Source: Agrobacterium vitis
GTDB taxonomy: Bacteria; Pseudomonadota; Alphaproteobacteria; Rhizobiales; Rhizobiaceae
Length of the DNA stretch: 64,000 bases
Direction of reading: 5' to 3'
Assembly: GCF_037039395.1 (NCBI RefSeq)
Contig: NZ_CP146242.1
Location: forward strand, 2,925,001 to 2,989,000
How positions within the stretch are numbered: position 1 is the first letter of the stretch; every line of letters starts with the position of its first letter. The notes beneath the pieces were generated by a model that saw only the letters and a program-made list of their open reading frames with translations, was not told the origin of the DNA and searched no databases. The translations under genes and the position numbers were made by a program. Positions 43,985-52,306 of this stretch are shown here, piece after piece.

Positions 43985-44946
43985 TACGCGCCTCCACGAT
44001 GCGAAAGCTGCGGCGCGCCCGACAGATGCATATGCACCTTGACCAGTGCTTCGGAGGCCAGCCGGTCGGTGAGATGCGGAGTAAAGCTCCAGCCTAGCCG
44101 CCGCAATTCTTCGCTCAGGGCTTCACGGCGCAGGAAATAGGCGCGGCGATAGTCTTCCCTGATGCCTTCGGCGCGGCCCGATACCAGTTTTTCGCCGGTT
44201 TCCGGGTCGGTAAATTCGGTGCGGCCCGCATAGGGAAACAGTTCTTCCGCGGGATCGGCAACCTCGATGACATGGCCGCGCAACCCGCGCCGCGCCAGCG
44301 GTGCAATGCCCGCCATGATCGCATCGGGATCGTCGAGAAAATCACCGATCAGCACAATATCGCTGGCATTGCGGATCATGGCGGTATCGGGAAGGCCCTG
44401 ATTGGGCAGGCCGCTCAGGTCCGGCGCATGGATCAGCGCTGCCGCCAGCCGCTCGGAAGCGTTGCGGGCGGAAATAGGTTCCATGATGCCGGGGCAGCCG
44501 ATGCGCTCGCCGGAGCGCGCCAGCACTTCGGCCAGCGCCAGCATCAGCACCAGCGCCCGGCTTTCCTTGGAAACGCTGCCGAAGCGGGATTTATACATCA
44601 TCGAGGGCGACAGATCGGCCCAGAGCCAGATCGTGTGGGCCGCTTCCCATTCGCGGTCGCGGATGTAGAGATGATCGTCGCGGGCCGAACGACGCCAGTC
44701 GATTCCGGCCAGGCTTTCGCCCTCGGCATAGGGACGGAACTGCCAGAAATTTTCGCCGATGCCGCGCTTTCTGCGGCCATGCCAGCCGGAAATCACCGTA
44801 TTGGCGATGCGCTTGGCTTCCACCATGCAATCGGGAATGAGGGCAGCGCGTTGGCGGGCGCGGGCCAGAACATCTCCGGTCGGGGTTTTCTCGACGATCC
44901 GTCCGTCGACGGCCCCTCTCATCGCTTCTGGTGCAAATGCTGCCAA
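43984..44946 (-). CDS. DUF58-domain protein of the MoxR cluster
   Basis: A 320-residue protein with the DUF58 core RPYAEGESLAGIDWRRSARDDHLYIRDRE at about 70-98 and a vWA-like fold after it (TIWLWADLSPSMMYKS). TTG 44946 is chosen because GAGGGAG stands ten bases before it and 15 bases follow the moxR stop; the first ATG, at 44922, has no site. It acts with the MoxR ATPase, which in studied cases assists folding or activation of proteins. It overlaps the next gene by one base. Confidence 0.85.
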   Translation of the reverse strand: MAAFAPEAMRGAVDGRIVEKTPTGDVLARARQRAALIPDCMVEAKRIANTVISGWHGRRKRGIGENFWQFRPYAEGESLAGIDWRRSARDDHLYIRDREWEAAHTIWLWADLSPSMMYKSRFGSVSKESRALVLMLALAEVLARSGERIGCPGIMEPISARNASERLAAALIHAPDLSGLPNQGLPDTAMIRNASDIVLIGDFLDDPDAIMAGIAPLARRGLRGHVIEVADPAEELFPYAGRTEFTDPETGEKLVSGRAEGIREDYRRAYFLRREALSEELRRLGWSFTPHLTDRLASEALVKVHMHLSGAPQLSHRGGA

Positions 44947-44961
44947 AACGCTACCGCTCCC

Positions 44962-45975
44962 TCACGCTTTGTTTTGCTTGAGCAGGGCGGCGATCACGTC
45001 ACGCACCGCCATGCCTTCGGCACGGGCCGCAAAGGTCAAGGCCATGCGGTGCTGAAGCACCGGTTCGGCCAGCGCATGCACATCGTCGATCGAGGGCGCA
45101 AGACGGCCTTCGTAAAGCGCACGGGCGCGAGCGCAGAGCATCAAGGCCTGTCCGGCGCGCGGACCTGGACCCCAGGCGACATGCTTGTCGGTTTCCGTAT
45201 GACCTTGGCCGGGCCGGGCGGCGCGCACCAGCGACAGAATGGCATCGACCACGCTATCAGGCACCGGCATCTGGCGGATCAGCCGCTGGATGTCGAGCAG
45301 GCGCGGCGCATCGAGCACGGCACTGGCATGGCTATCACTGACCCCTGTTGTGTCGAGCAGGATCTGCCGTTCTGCGGCCAGATCGGGGTAGCCGACATCG
45401 ACCTGCAACAGAAAACGGTCAAGCTGGGCTTCCGGCAGCGGATAGGTGCCTTCCTGTTCCAGTGGGTTCTGGGTGGCCAGCACATGGAAAGGCGCGGGCA
45501 GGTCATAGCGCTGACCGGCAATGGTAATGTGGTATTCCTGCATGGATTGCAGCAGGGCGGATTGGGTGCGCGGGCTCGCCCGGTTGATTTCGTCGGCCAT
45601 CAGCAATTGTGCAAACACCGGACCCTTGACGAAGCGGAAGGAGCGGCGGCCATGCTCGTCCTGGTCCATCACCTCGGTACCGAGAATGTCTGACGGCATC
45701 AGGTCGGGGGTGAACTGGATGCGGTTGGCGTCCAGCCCCAGCACGGTGCCGAGTGTGGTGACCAGCTTGGTCTTGGCCAGGCCCGGCACGCCGACCAGCA
45801 GCGCATGGCCACCGGAGAGAATGGCGAGCAGGGTGTTTTCCACCACCTTTTCCTGCCCGAAAATCACCTTGGAGACCTCGGCGCGCACGCTGGCAATTTC
45901 GGCCAGGGCCTGTTCAGCCTGAGCGACGATGGCTTTCTCATCGAGCGCGGTGTCCGTGGTGTTGATCATGCCCAT
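44962..45975 (-). CDS. moxR: MoxR-family AAA+ ATPase
   Basis: A 337-residue AAA+ chaperone-type ATPase. Walker A is LLVGVPGLAKTKL (about 59-71), Walker B MADEINRA, sensor 1 ATQNPLEQEGTY, and the arginine-finger region is LPEAQLDRFLL. It heads the cluster moxR-DUF58-DUF4159-(amidotransferase-like)-HXXEE, where it likely energises assembly or gating of the membrane partners. ATG 45975 has GGAG about six bases upstream. Confidence 0.93.
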   Translation of the reverse strand: MGMINTTDTALDEKAIVAQAEQALAEIASVRAEVSKVIFGQEKVVENTLLAILSGGHALLVGVPGLAKTKLVTTLGTVLGLDANRIQFTPDLMPSDILGTEVMDQDEHGRRSFRFVKGPVFAQLLMADEINRASPRTQSALLQSMQEYHITIAGQRYDLPAPFHVLATQNPLEQEGTYPLPEAQLDRFLLQVDVGYPDLAAERQILLDTTGVSDSHASAVLDAPRLLDIQRLIRQMPVPDSVVDAILSLVRAARPGQGHTETDKHVAWGPGPRAGQALMLCARARALYEGRLAPSIDDVHALAEPVLQHRMALTFAARAEGMAVRDVIAALLKQNKA

Positions 45976-46162
45976 GGCGGTCTCCGTTGGCTCATATCGT
46001 CATTGGTAGGTAAGGCAGGCCTGTGCCGATTGCCAGAAGAATCGATCAATACGTGTATCGGCACAGTTTATCTAACTTATTCCCCGTGAGGCGGCTGACA
46101 AGCGGGTTTCAAATGACTATCTCGTGTCCGATATCTCATAAGGTTAAAACCGGGACGCAAAC

Positions 46163-46786
46163 ATGGCAGGCGACGAAAACAATGAAGCGGGCGATGCGGC
46201 TGGATTGGCCGCAATGATTGCCCGCGCCGCCGACCAGACGGCAGGGGGCAAGCCCGGCCTTCCACCGGTCGAGCGCTGGAACCCGCCCTTTTGCGGCGAT
46301 ATCGACATGGAAATCCTGGCCGATGGCAGTTGGTTCTATCTCGGCACGCCGATTGGCCGCGCGCCTTTGGTGCGATTGTTTTCAACCGTGCTGCGCAAGG
46401 ACGAGGATGGGAAAACCTATCTGGTCACGCCTGTGGAAAAACTGGGGATCAAGGTCGCAGACGCCCATTTCGTCGCCGTGGAAATGACTGTTGGCGCAAG
46501 AGATGGGGCGCCACTGTTGACCTTTCGCACCAATGTCGGTGATCTGGTCGAGGCTGGGCCTGAGCATCCATTGAGGTTTGTGATCGAGGGCGAACACCAG
46601 CAATTGAAGCCTTATCTTGCGGTGCGCGGACGGCTGGAGGCGTTGGTATCGCGTGCCGTGACCTATGAGCTGATGGCGCTGGGCGAGGTGATCGATATCG
46701 ATGGGCAGGCGATGTTTGCCATCCGCTCCGGTGGTGAGACATTTGCCGTGATGCCAGCGGCTGATCTGGATGGATTGGCATCATGA
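46163..46786 (+). CDS. DUF1285 protein
   Basis: A 207-residue cytoplasmic protein matching DUF1285 (PPVERWNPPFCGDIDMEILADGSWFYLGTPIGRAPLVRLFSTVLRKDEDG), a conserved alphaproteobacterial family of unknown function with two beta-rich halves. It starts the three-gene operon with the Nudix gene (four-base overlap) and cca. The tail (ALGEVIDIDGQAMFAIRSGGETFAVMP) is also conserved. Confidence 0.88.
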   Translation: MAGDENNEAGDAAGLAAMIARAADQTAGGKPGLPPVERWNPPFCGDIDMEILADGSWFYLGTPIGRAPLVRLFSTVLRKDEDGKTYLVTPVEKLGIKVADAHFVAVEMTVGARDGAPLLTFRTNVGDLVEAGPEHPLRFVIEGEHQQLKPYLAVRGRLEALVSRAVTYELMALGEVIDIDGQAMFAIRSGGETFAVMPAADLDGLAS

Positions 46787-47439
46787 CGGAAACCGACCGC
46801 AACGATCTGACCCTGCCAGGCTTCACCGCCGATGAATTTCGCCGACGGGCTCTCAACCAGAGCGGTGCGCCGCTGGAAACCGCCTGGCGCGACCATGGCG
46901 ATCACGTGCTGAATACCGATATGCTGTTGAAGCTGGAAGGCCTGCGGCTGAAGGATGCCGCCGTGCTGGTACCGGTGGTGGATGATGGCGACGACGCACG
47001 GATCATCTTGACCCAGCGCACCACAACGCTGCGCAAGCATTCGGGTCAGATTGCCTTTCCCGGCGGTGGTATCGATGATGCCGATGCAAGCCCGGAAGCG
47101 GCGGCATTGCGTGAGGCGGAAGAGGAAATTGGCCTCGATCCGCGCTTTGTCGAGACAGTCGGACGGTTGCCGCATTATCTCGCAGGCACCGGTTTTCGCA
47201 TCACGCCGGTGCTGGCGGTGGTGCAGCCGGGATTTCGCCTGACCATCAACCCGGATGAAGTGGCCGATGTGTTCGAGGTGCCGCTATCCTTCCTGATGGA
47301 CCCGGACAATCACCGCCGAGACAGCAAAGTCTGGGACGGGATTGTCAGGCATTTTTATGTGATGCCCTATGGCGAGCGCCAGATCTGGGGCATTACCGCA
47401 GGCATTCTGCGCACGCTTTATGAAAGGCTTTATGCATGA
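46783..47439 (+). CDS. Nudix hydrolase, CoA pyrophosphatase type
   Basis: A 218-residue enzyme predicted to cleave coenzyme A or CoA-like nucleotides to phosphopantetheine and 3',5'-ADP. The CoA-specific motif LTQRTTTLRKHSGQIAFPGG precedes a standard Nudix box GGIDDADASPEAAALREAEEEIG. It overlaps the DUF1285 gene and the cca gene by four bases each, which makes a compact operon. Confidence 0.9.
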   Translation: MTETDRNDLTLPGFTADEFRRRALNQSGAPLETAWRDHGDHVLNTDMLLKLEGLRLKDAAVLVPVVDDGDDARIILTQRTTTLRKHSGQIAFPGGGIDDADASPEAAALREAEEEIGLDPRFVETVGRLPHYLAGTGFRITPVLAVVQPGFRLTINPDEVADVFEVPLSFLMDPDNHRRDSKVWDGIVRHFYVMPYGERQIWGITAGILRTLYERLYA

Positions 47440-48698
47440 CGACGGTTGCGGATCAGCCCTGGTTTCAGGATGCGGCGCTGGCCAAGGTCTTTGCCCTGTT
47501 GAACGCCGATGGCGGCGAGGTGCGGGTGGTGGGCGGCGCGGTGCGCAACAGCCTGCTGGGTGAACTGGTTGGCGATATCGATCTGGCCACCACGCTTGTT
47601 CCGTCCGAAGTGACGGCCCGGGCCGAGGCGGCAGGCATCAAGGCGGTGCCAACAGGCATTGAGCATGGCACGGTGACGCTGGTGATCGGCGGCAAGCCGT
47701 TTGAAGTGACGACGCTGCGGCGCGACATGGAAACCGATGGCCGCCACGCCGAGGTTGCGTTTGGCACCGACTGGCAGGTGGATGCCGAGCGGCGGGATTT
47801 CACCATCAATGCGCTCTATGCCACGGTGTCCGGCGAGGTGATCGATCCGGTCGGCGGGCTGGCGGATCTTGAAACTGGCACGCTGCGGTTCATTGGCGAT
47901 GCCCGTTTGCGGATTGCCGAGGATTATCTGCGGGTGCTGCGCTTCTTCCGGTTTTTTGCCTGGTATGGACGCGGACGCCCGGATGCCGATGGCCTGCGGG
48001 CCTGTGCGGCAGCGCGTGATGAATTGCATCGGCTGTCTGCCGAGCGGGTCTGGTCGGAGACAAAAAAGCTGCTTTCCGCCAAAGATCCGGGCCGGGCGCT
48101 GCTGTGGATGCGCCAATCGGGCGTGTTGACCGCGATCCTGCCGGAAACCGAAAAATGGGGGATTGATGCCATTCCAGGCCTGATCGCCACGGAAGCCGCC
48201 CTGAATTGGCAACCGGAGCCCCTGTTACGGCTGGTGGCAATGGTGCCTGATAACCCTGAGAGGATGAAGGGACTGGCCGAGCGGCTGAAACTGTCGCGGG
48301 CTGAGGCGGAGTTTTTGCAGCGCTTTGCCACGGCACCGAAGATCAAGGATGATATGGCTGATCTTGCCCTCGACCGGTTGCTCTATCGGCAAGGCAAGCC
48401 GGGCATCATCGCGCAGTTGAAACTGTCTTTGGCCGCAGCCCGTGCCAAGGCGGAGGGCGATACGGCCAGCATGGCAGCGTCGGCTCGCTGGTTTCGGCTG
48501 TTGCAAAGGGCGCAGGCGTTCGAAAAGCCAGCCTTTCCCATCACCGGCAGTGATGTCCTCGCCGCCGGTCTTGTGCCGGGACCGGAGATTGGTCGCGTGC
48601 TGACGACGCTGGAAGACAGCTGGGTTCAGGCCAATTTCACCTTCAGCCGGGAAAAGCTTCTCTCCCGGCTTAAAGAGGCGGTCACACCATCAGGTTGA
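47436..48698 (+). CDS. cca: CCA-adding tRNA nucleotidyltransferase
   Basis: Adds or repairs the 3'-terminal CCA of tRNA. A 420-residue class II enzyme: GGAVRNSLLGELVGDIDLATTL (about 27-48) holds the DxD metal site, then RRDFTINALYA (about 116-126), and the body and tail helices follow. The usual third motif of the head (LRRDMETDGRHAEV) is present. It is last of the DUF1285-Nudix-cca operon. Confidence 0.95.
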   Translation: MTTVADQPWFQDAALAKVFALLNADGGEVRVVGGAVRNSLLGELVGDIDLATTLVPSEVTARAEAAGIKAVPTGIEHGTVTLVIGGKPFEVTTLRRDMETDGRHAEVAFGTDWQVDAERRDFTINALYATVSGEVIDPVGGLADLETGTLRFIGDARLRIAEDYLRVLRFFRFFAWYGRGRPDADGLRACAAARDELHRLSAERVWSETKKLLSAKDPGRALLWMRQSGVLTAILPETEKWGIDAIPGLIATEAALNWQPEPLLRLVAMVPDNPERMKGLAERLKLSRAEAEFLQRFATAPKIKDDMADLALDRLLYRQGKPGIIAQLKLSLAAARAKAEGDTASMAASARWFRLLQRAQAFEKPAFPITGSDVLAAGLVPGPEIGRVLTTLEDSWVQANFTFSREKLLSRLKEAVTPSG

Positions 48699-48704
48699 TT
48701 GCGA

Positions 48705-48923
48705 TCAGGCGGCCCGGTAACTGTGTTTGTTATCTGCGGTATCGCCGTCGCCTGCATCGGTAATGCGCGCCCGGACATTCTGCACCATATGTTCGCGGAT
48801 CACGCTTTCTCCGTGCACGAGCCGCATATGCTCGACAGCGCGATGCACCACCTCGGCTTCTTCATTGGCGCGTGTATGCCATTCGCAACCGGGTACGAGA
48901 CTTCCACATTCAAATTGTTTCAT
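48705..48923 (-). CDS. DUF1059 small protein
   Basis: A 72-residue protein of the DUF1059 family (MKQFECGSLVPGCEWHTRANEEAEVVHRAVEHMRLVHGE), with Cys and His residues spaced as in metal-binding small domains. Function unknown. ATG 48923 has GGAGGAAAG upstream; the longer frame reaching 48980 is not needed. It is convergent with cca, six bases from its stop. Confidence 0.82.
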   Translation of the reverse strand: MKQFECGSLVPGCEWHTRANEEAEVVHRAVEHMRLVHGESVIREHMVQNVRARITDAGDGDTADNKHSYRAA

Positions 48924-49247
48924 GGTTCTTTCCTCCCGAAGCATTGCTGCGGTGAGGCGTCGTTGGCAACGACCCCTCAAAGGTCAGTGCTTCCTGTTTT
49001 ATCGTTTTTTCTGAATTGGTCATCGCTCAAACCTCATTCTCATGAGGGTTGAGTAAAAGTTTAACGTTGATGGAAGGGACGGGTTCCATTCCCTTCGCAC
49101 AGATTGAAAAACGCCAATGATAGTGATGCTGCATCCGTCGAAAACGCATCCTCGGAACAAGTCCGAGGATGCTGAAACAGTCCGTCTGACGGTATGATGC
49201 GGCGAAGCCTGTTCATCCGTTCAGGGAGTGCGTTTGGTGTGATCCAC
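48924..49247. other. Intergenic region with a strong hairpin
   Basis: About 320 bases without a gene. A perfect 11-base stem, gcatcctcgga (49146-49156) / tccgaggatgc (49162-49172), has a five-base loop but no T run, so it is an RNA-stability or weak terminator candidate for the small gene at 49248-49538. Confidence 0.45.
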
Positions 49248-49538
49248 TTATTCCGCTGGCATGGCCCAGGCGTAAAACACCGAGCTTGGGCCATGGACAG
49301 CGTTTTTGCTGACCATTTTATGGGCGTCGTTGGTGCGATGTTCGCGGCCATGAAGGCCGGCAAGCCGCAATTTTGCCTGTTCGACAAAGTAGCAATGCGG
49401 CAGATTGGCATCGCTGGACGCTTTCAGGTCATGCGCCATGCGATCGATGAGTTCCGCTGTGTCGATCAGGCGGTCGCGACCGGTCCGATCTGCGGAATTC
49501 GTCATGTCCGTGGGAATAGTCATGCTGTGCGTAGCCAT
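49248..49538 (-). CDS. Unrecognised small protein
   Basis: A 96-residue protein, cytoplasmic, without recognisable domain. The sequence is polar and slightly acidic in the middle (RDRLIDTAELIDRMAHDLK) and ends in HGPSSVFYAWAMPAE. ATG 49538 is strongly supported: GAGGAGGAGGATTGCA stands directly before it. It is not adjacent to any gene that suggests a role. Confidence 0.65.
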   Translation of the reverse strand: MATHSMTIPTDMTNSADRTGRDRLIDTAELIDRMAHDLKASSDANLPHCYFVEQAKLRLAGLHGREHRTNDAHKMVSKNAVHGPSSVFYAWAMPAE

Positions 49539-49663
49539 TGCAATCCTCCTCCTCATTCCATAGGCGACAGGATAACACGGGAACGCGACATGCTAACGTT
49601 AATTTTCGATTAATGGGCCTGTATTGCAGTTTTTGTTAATCAAGAAAATATGAATTGAACGTT

Positions 49664-49706
49664 ATCGCAGCAAAAGCCCCTATAATTATGGGGTTTCTGC
49701 TGCGAT
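49664..49706 (-). terminator. Hairpin after hemF
   Basis: Outer arms atcgcagca (49664-49672) / tgctgcgat (49698-49706) and inner cccc (49677-49680) / gggg (49690-49693), 28 bases from the hemF stop. No strong T run follows, so termination is probable but not certain. Confidence 0.6.
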
Positions 49707-49734
49707 CAGACCCATTCTGAAGCAGATTTCTGCC

Positions 49735-50649
49735 TCAAGGCCAGCGGACGAGGGGCGGAAGCGACGACAAAATCGATTCGACATTACCGCCGGTCTTCAG
49801 GCCAAAGATCGTGCCCCGGTCATAGAGCAGATTGAACTCAACGTAGCGGCCTCGGCGCACCAGCTGTTCTTCCCGGTCTTCATCTGTCCATGGCGTGTTG
49901 AAGTTGCGACGAACCAGATCCGGGTAGACGGAGGCGAACTTGCGGCCGACATCCTGCACGAAGGCGAAATTGGCGGCCCAGAGATCGAATTTTTCCCCGG
50001 CATGCAGCCAGTCGAAGAAAATTCCGCCGATGCCACGCGGTTCCTGGCGGTGCGGGAGGAAGAAATATTCCTCGCACCAGGCTTTGTAATGCGGATAATC
50101 GGCAATGTCAGGATGGGCGGAACAGGCGGCTTCGAGCGCGGCATGGAAGGCCACCGTGTCGGCATCCTCCTGGGTCCGGCGCCGATCCAGCACCGGTGTC
50201 AGGTCCGCCCCGCCACCGAACCATTGGCTGGTGGTGACCACCATGCGGGTGTTCATATGCACAGCCGGGACATGCGGATTGCAGGGATGGGCGATCAGCG
50301 AAATGCCCGACGCCCAGAACCGTGGATCTTCTTCGGCACCCGGCATCTGCTTGCGAAATTCCGGCGAAAATTCGCCATGCACCGTGGAGGTATGAACGCC
50401 GACCTTCTCAAACACCCGGCCATTCATCATCGACATGCGTCCACCGCCGCCAAGTCCTTCTTCGCGCTGCCAGTCCTTTGGCACAAAGCGTCCGGGTTCG
50501 CGCTCGCTCAAGGGGCCGGTTAATTCGTCTTCCAGCGCCTCGAAAGACCGGCAGATCTGGTCACGAAGGCTTTCGAACCAGGCGCGGGCGGTGGCTTTTT
50601 TCGCCTCGATATCCTCAGGCAGGCCTTTGGGCAGAATGGGCCGTTGCAT
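49735..50649 (-). CDS. hemF: Coproporphyrinogen III oxidase, aerobic
   Basis: Decarboxylates coproporphyrinogen III to protoporphyrinogen IX using oxygen, in heme synthesis. The 304-residue length is typical. Motifs: [19 protein letters not shown] at about 69-87, [18 protein letters not shown], and the catalytic region [24 protein letters not shown], with [25 protein letters not shown] near the end. ATG 50649 has GGGAGA upstream. It stands alone in the window; the terminal hairpin lies 28 bases beyond its stop. Confidence 0.95.
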   Translation of the reverse strand: MQRPILPKGLPEDIEAKKATARAWFESLRDQICRSFEALEDELTGPLSEREPGRFVPKDWQREEGLGGGGRMSMMNGRVFEKVGVHTSTVHGEFSPEFRKQMPGAEEDPRFWASGISLIAHPCNPHVPAVHMNTRMVVTTSQWFGGGADLTPVLDRRRTQEDADTVAFHAALEAACSAHPDIADYPHYKAWCEEYFFLPHRQEPRGIGGIFFDWLHAGEKFDLWAANFAFVQDVGRKFASVYPDLVRRNFNTPWTDEDREEQLVRRGRYVEFNLLYDRGTIFGLKTGGNVESILSSLPPLVRWP

Positions 50650-50784
50650 ATGCTCTCCCTGTCGCCGCTTTCATCAGATCCCGGCGCGTTGATCGAAGCA
50701 CGGTGACTATCAGATCCAGCTCGGTTGTGCCATCGCCGCCAAACCTCCTGATACTGGAAAAACCATCGCGCATGGCTTATCATC

Positions 50785-50829
50785 GGGTCTCGAAAGGCCG
50801 GGTCTAGAAAGGCCGGGTCTCGAAAGGAT
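50785..50829 (+). repeat. Three tandem 15-base repeats before a small gene
   Basis: Units gggtctcgaaaggcc (50785-50799), gggtctagaaaggcc (50800-50814) and gggtctcgaaaggat (50815-50829). Each carries GAAAGG, and the last one serves as the ribosome site of the gene at 50837. Confidence 0.75.
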
Positions 50830-50836
50830 TGTCACC

Positions 50837-51115
50837 ATGACAGCAAAACGTCCTCTTCCGCCGCTCGACGGACTGAAACGGCAGATTGCCCGCCACCGTG
50901 ATCGACAGACAAAAGACCGGGGCCAGGGGATACGGGATACCTCGCCCTTCATTCGGGAAACCTTTCGCCTCAACCGGGAAGAGGCCCGCGCCAAGGCACG
51001 CGAATGGTTCGATGCCTTTCCCAAGGCCGCCTACTGGACCGAAGTGGAAAGCTGGCGGCAATTGGAGGGCGATGCCATCGAGTTCACCATGCGGCGCCTG
51101 TCGTCTGCGGATTGA
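50837..51115 (+). CDS. Small conserved-looking rhizobial-type protein of unknown function
   Basis: A 92-residue basic protein, rich in Arg and Lys in the first half (GLKRQIARHRDRQTKDRG) and ending with a Trp/Glu-rich region (EEARAKAREWFDAFPKAAYWTEVESWRQLEG). No domain recognised. ATG 50837 follows AAAGGA of a triple tandem repeat by about eight bases. Divergent from hemF. Confidence 0.7.
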   Translation: MTAKRPLPPLDGLKRQIARHRDRQTKDRGQGIRDTSPFIRETFRLNREEARAKAREWFDAFPKAAYWTEVESWRQLEGDAIEFTMRRLSSAD

Positions 51116-51301
51116 GGCGTGGCCTGATCCGGCGTGCTTCTCAGCAGCCTGGCGTTGAATATTTCTTAATCGTTAAAATTGCAGTCTTTGCCGAAAGGTG
51201 ATGGAAACAACTCATAGATTATAAATCCCTTACATTGTGGGGTATTTTTCTTCAAAGCGCCATTCGCGCGTTTTAAAGCCCACGACGTTAAAGGGGGCAG
51301 C

Positions 51302-52261
51302 ATGGATTCCGTATCGATCAATGCCACGTCTGCATCGGCCCTGTCTCTTCTGAGCGGGTCTTCGAAGGCGCTTGAAGCGACCCAGACCAAGGTTGCAACA
51401 GGCAAGAAGGTCGATGACGCCTCTGATGACGCCGCCTATTGGTCGATTGCCACGACGATGAAATCCGACAGCCTGTCGCTGTCGAGCGCCGAGGACGCCA
51501 CGGCGCTGTCGGCTGCCGTCTCCGACACCGCAGCCCTTGGGCTGGAGCAGGCGACGGGACTTGTTTCCGACATCCAGGCCAAGCTGATAGCCTCCAAGGC
51601 AGCCGGTGCCAACAAGGGGGCGATCAATGATGAGATCAGCCAGCTCAAGGACCAACTTTCGACCGTAACGCAGTCCTCAAGCTTCAACGGCCAGAACTGG
51701 CTGGCGCTCGACAGCAACCAGTCGCCGAAAGTGACCTCGATGATATCCTCGGTCGGCACTGATGGCAGCGGTAATCTGGCCGTTAATGTCACCAATTTTG
51801 ACACGGCACAAAGCGTGCTGACCAGCAAAAACGATGCGAGCGACGGCATTCTGACGCGCTCGACGCTGACCATTGGCTCCGATGGCAGCGCCAGCGAATA
51901 TTATCTGATGAATGTCGGTTCCCAGACACCGGCTGCACCGACTGCTGCGGAAATCGCCATTTCGGATGATACCTCGAATGCGCAGATCGATGCGATGATC
52001 GGTGCCACCCAATCCATCCTTTCCAGCATGACCGATGCCAGCGCCGCCGTCGGCGCCACCCAAAACCGGATCTCCAACAGTTCCGATTTGATGAAGGATC
52101 TACAGGATACCGCCACGATCAGCATTGGCCGCTTGACCGATGCCGATATGGAAGAGGAAGCCACCAAGCTTTCTGCGCAAAGCGTTCAATCCCAGTTGCA
52201 GACGGCCACCCTCAGCATTGCCAACAGCCAGCAGAAGAGCCTGGCACAGCTGTTTATGTGA
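51302..52261 (+). CDS. Flagellin
   Basis: A 319-residue filament protein. The N-terminal half has the D0/D1 helices (SINATSASALSLLSGSSKALEATQTKVATGKKVDDASDDAAYWSIATTM) and the C-terminal D0 helix reads ATKLSAQSVQSQLQTATLSIANSQQKSLAQLFM. The central variable region is short, so it resembles the small flagellins of rhizobia. No other flagellar genes are in the window, so it is an isolated copy; the major flagellar cluster would be elsewhere. Upstream bases are AT-rich and probably contain its promoter. Confidence 0.93.
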   Translation: MDSVSINATSASALSLLSGSSKALEATQTKVATGKKVDDASDDAAYWSIATTMKSDSLSLSSAEDATALSAAVSDTAALGLEQATGLVSDIQAKLIASKAAGANKGAINDEISQLKDQLSTVTQSSSFNGQNWLALDSNQSPKVTSMISSVGTDGSGNLAVNVTNFDTAQSVLTSKNDASDGILTRSTLTIGSDGSASEYYLMNVGSQTPAAPTAAEIAISDDTSNAQIDAMIGATQSILSSMTDASAAVGATQNRISNSSDLMKDLQDTATISIGRLTDADMEEEATKLSAQSVQSQLQTATLSIANSQQKSLAQLFM

Positions 52262-52306
52262 CAGCTGTGCCAAGGTGATGGCGACGTCGCACCGTCTAAA
52301 TATGCC

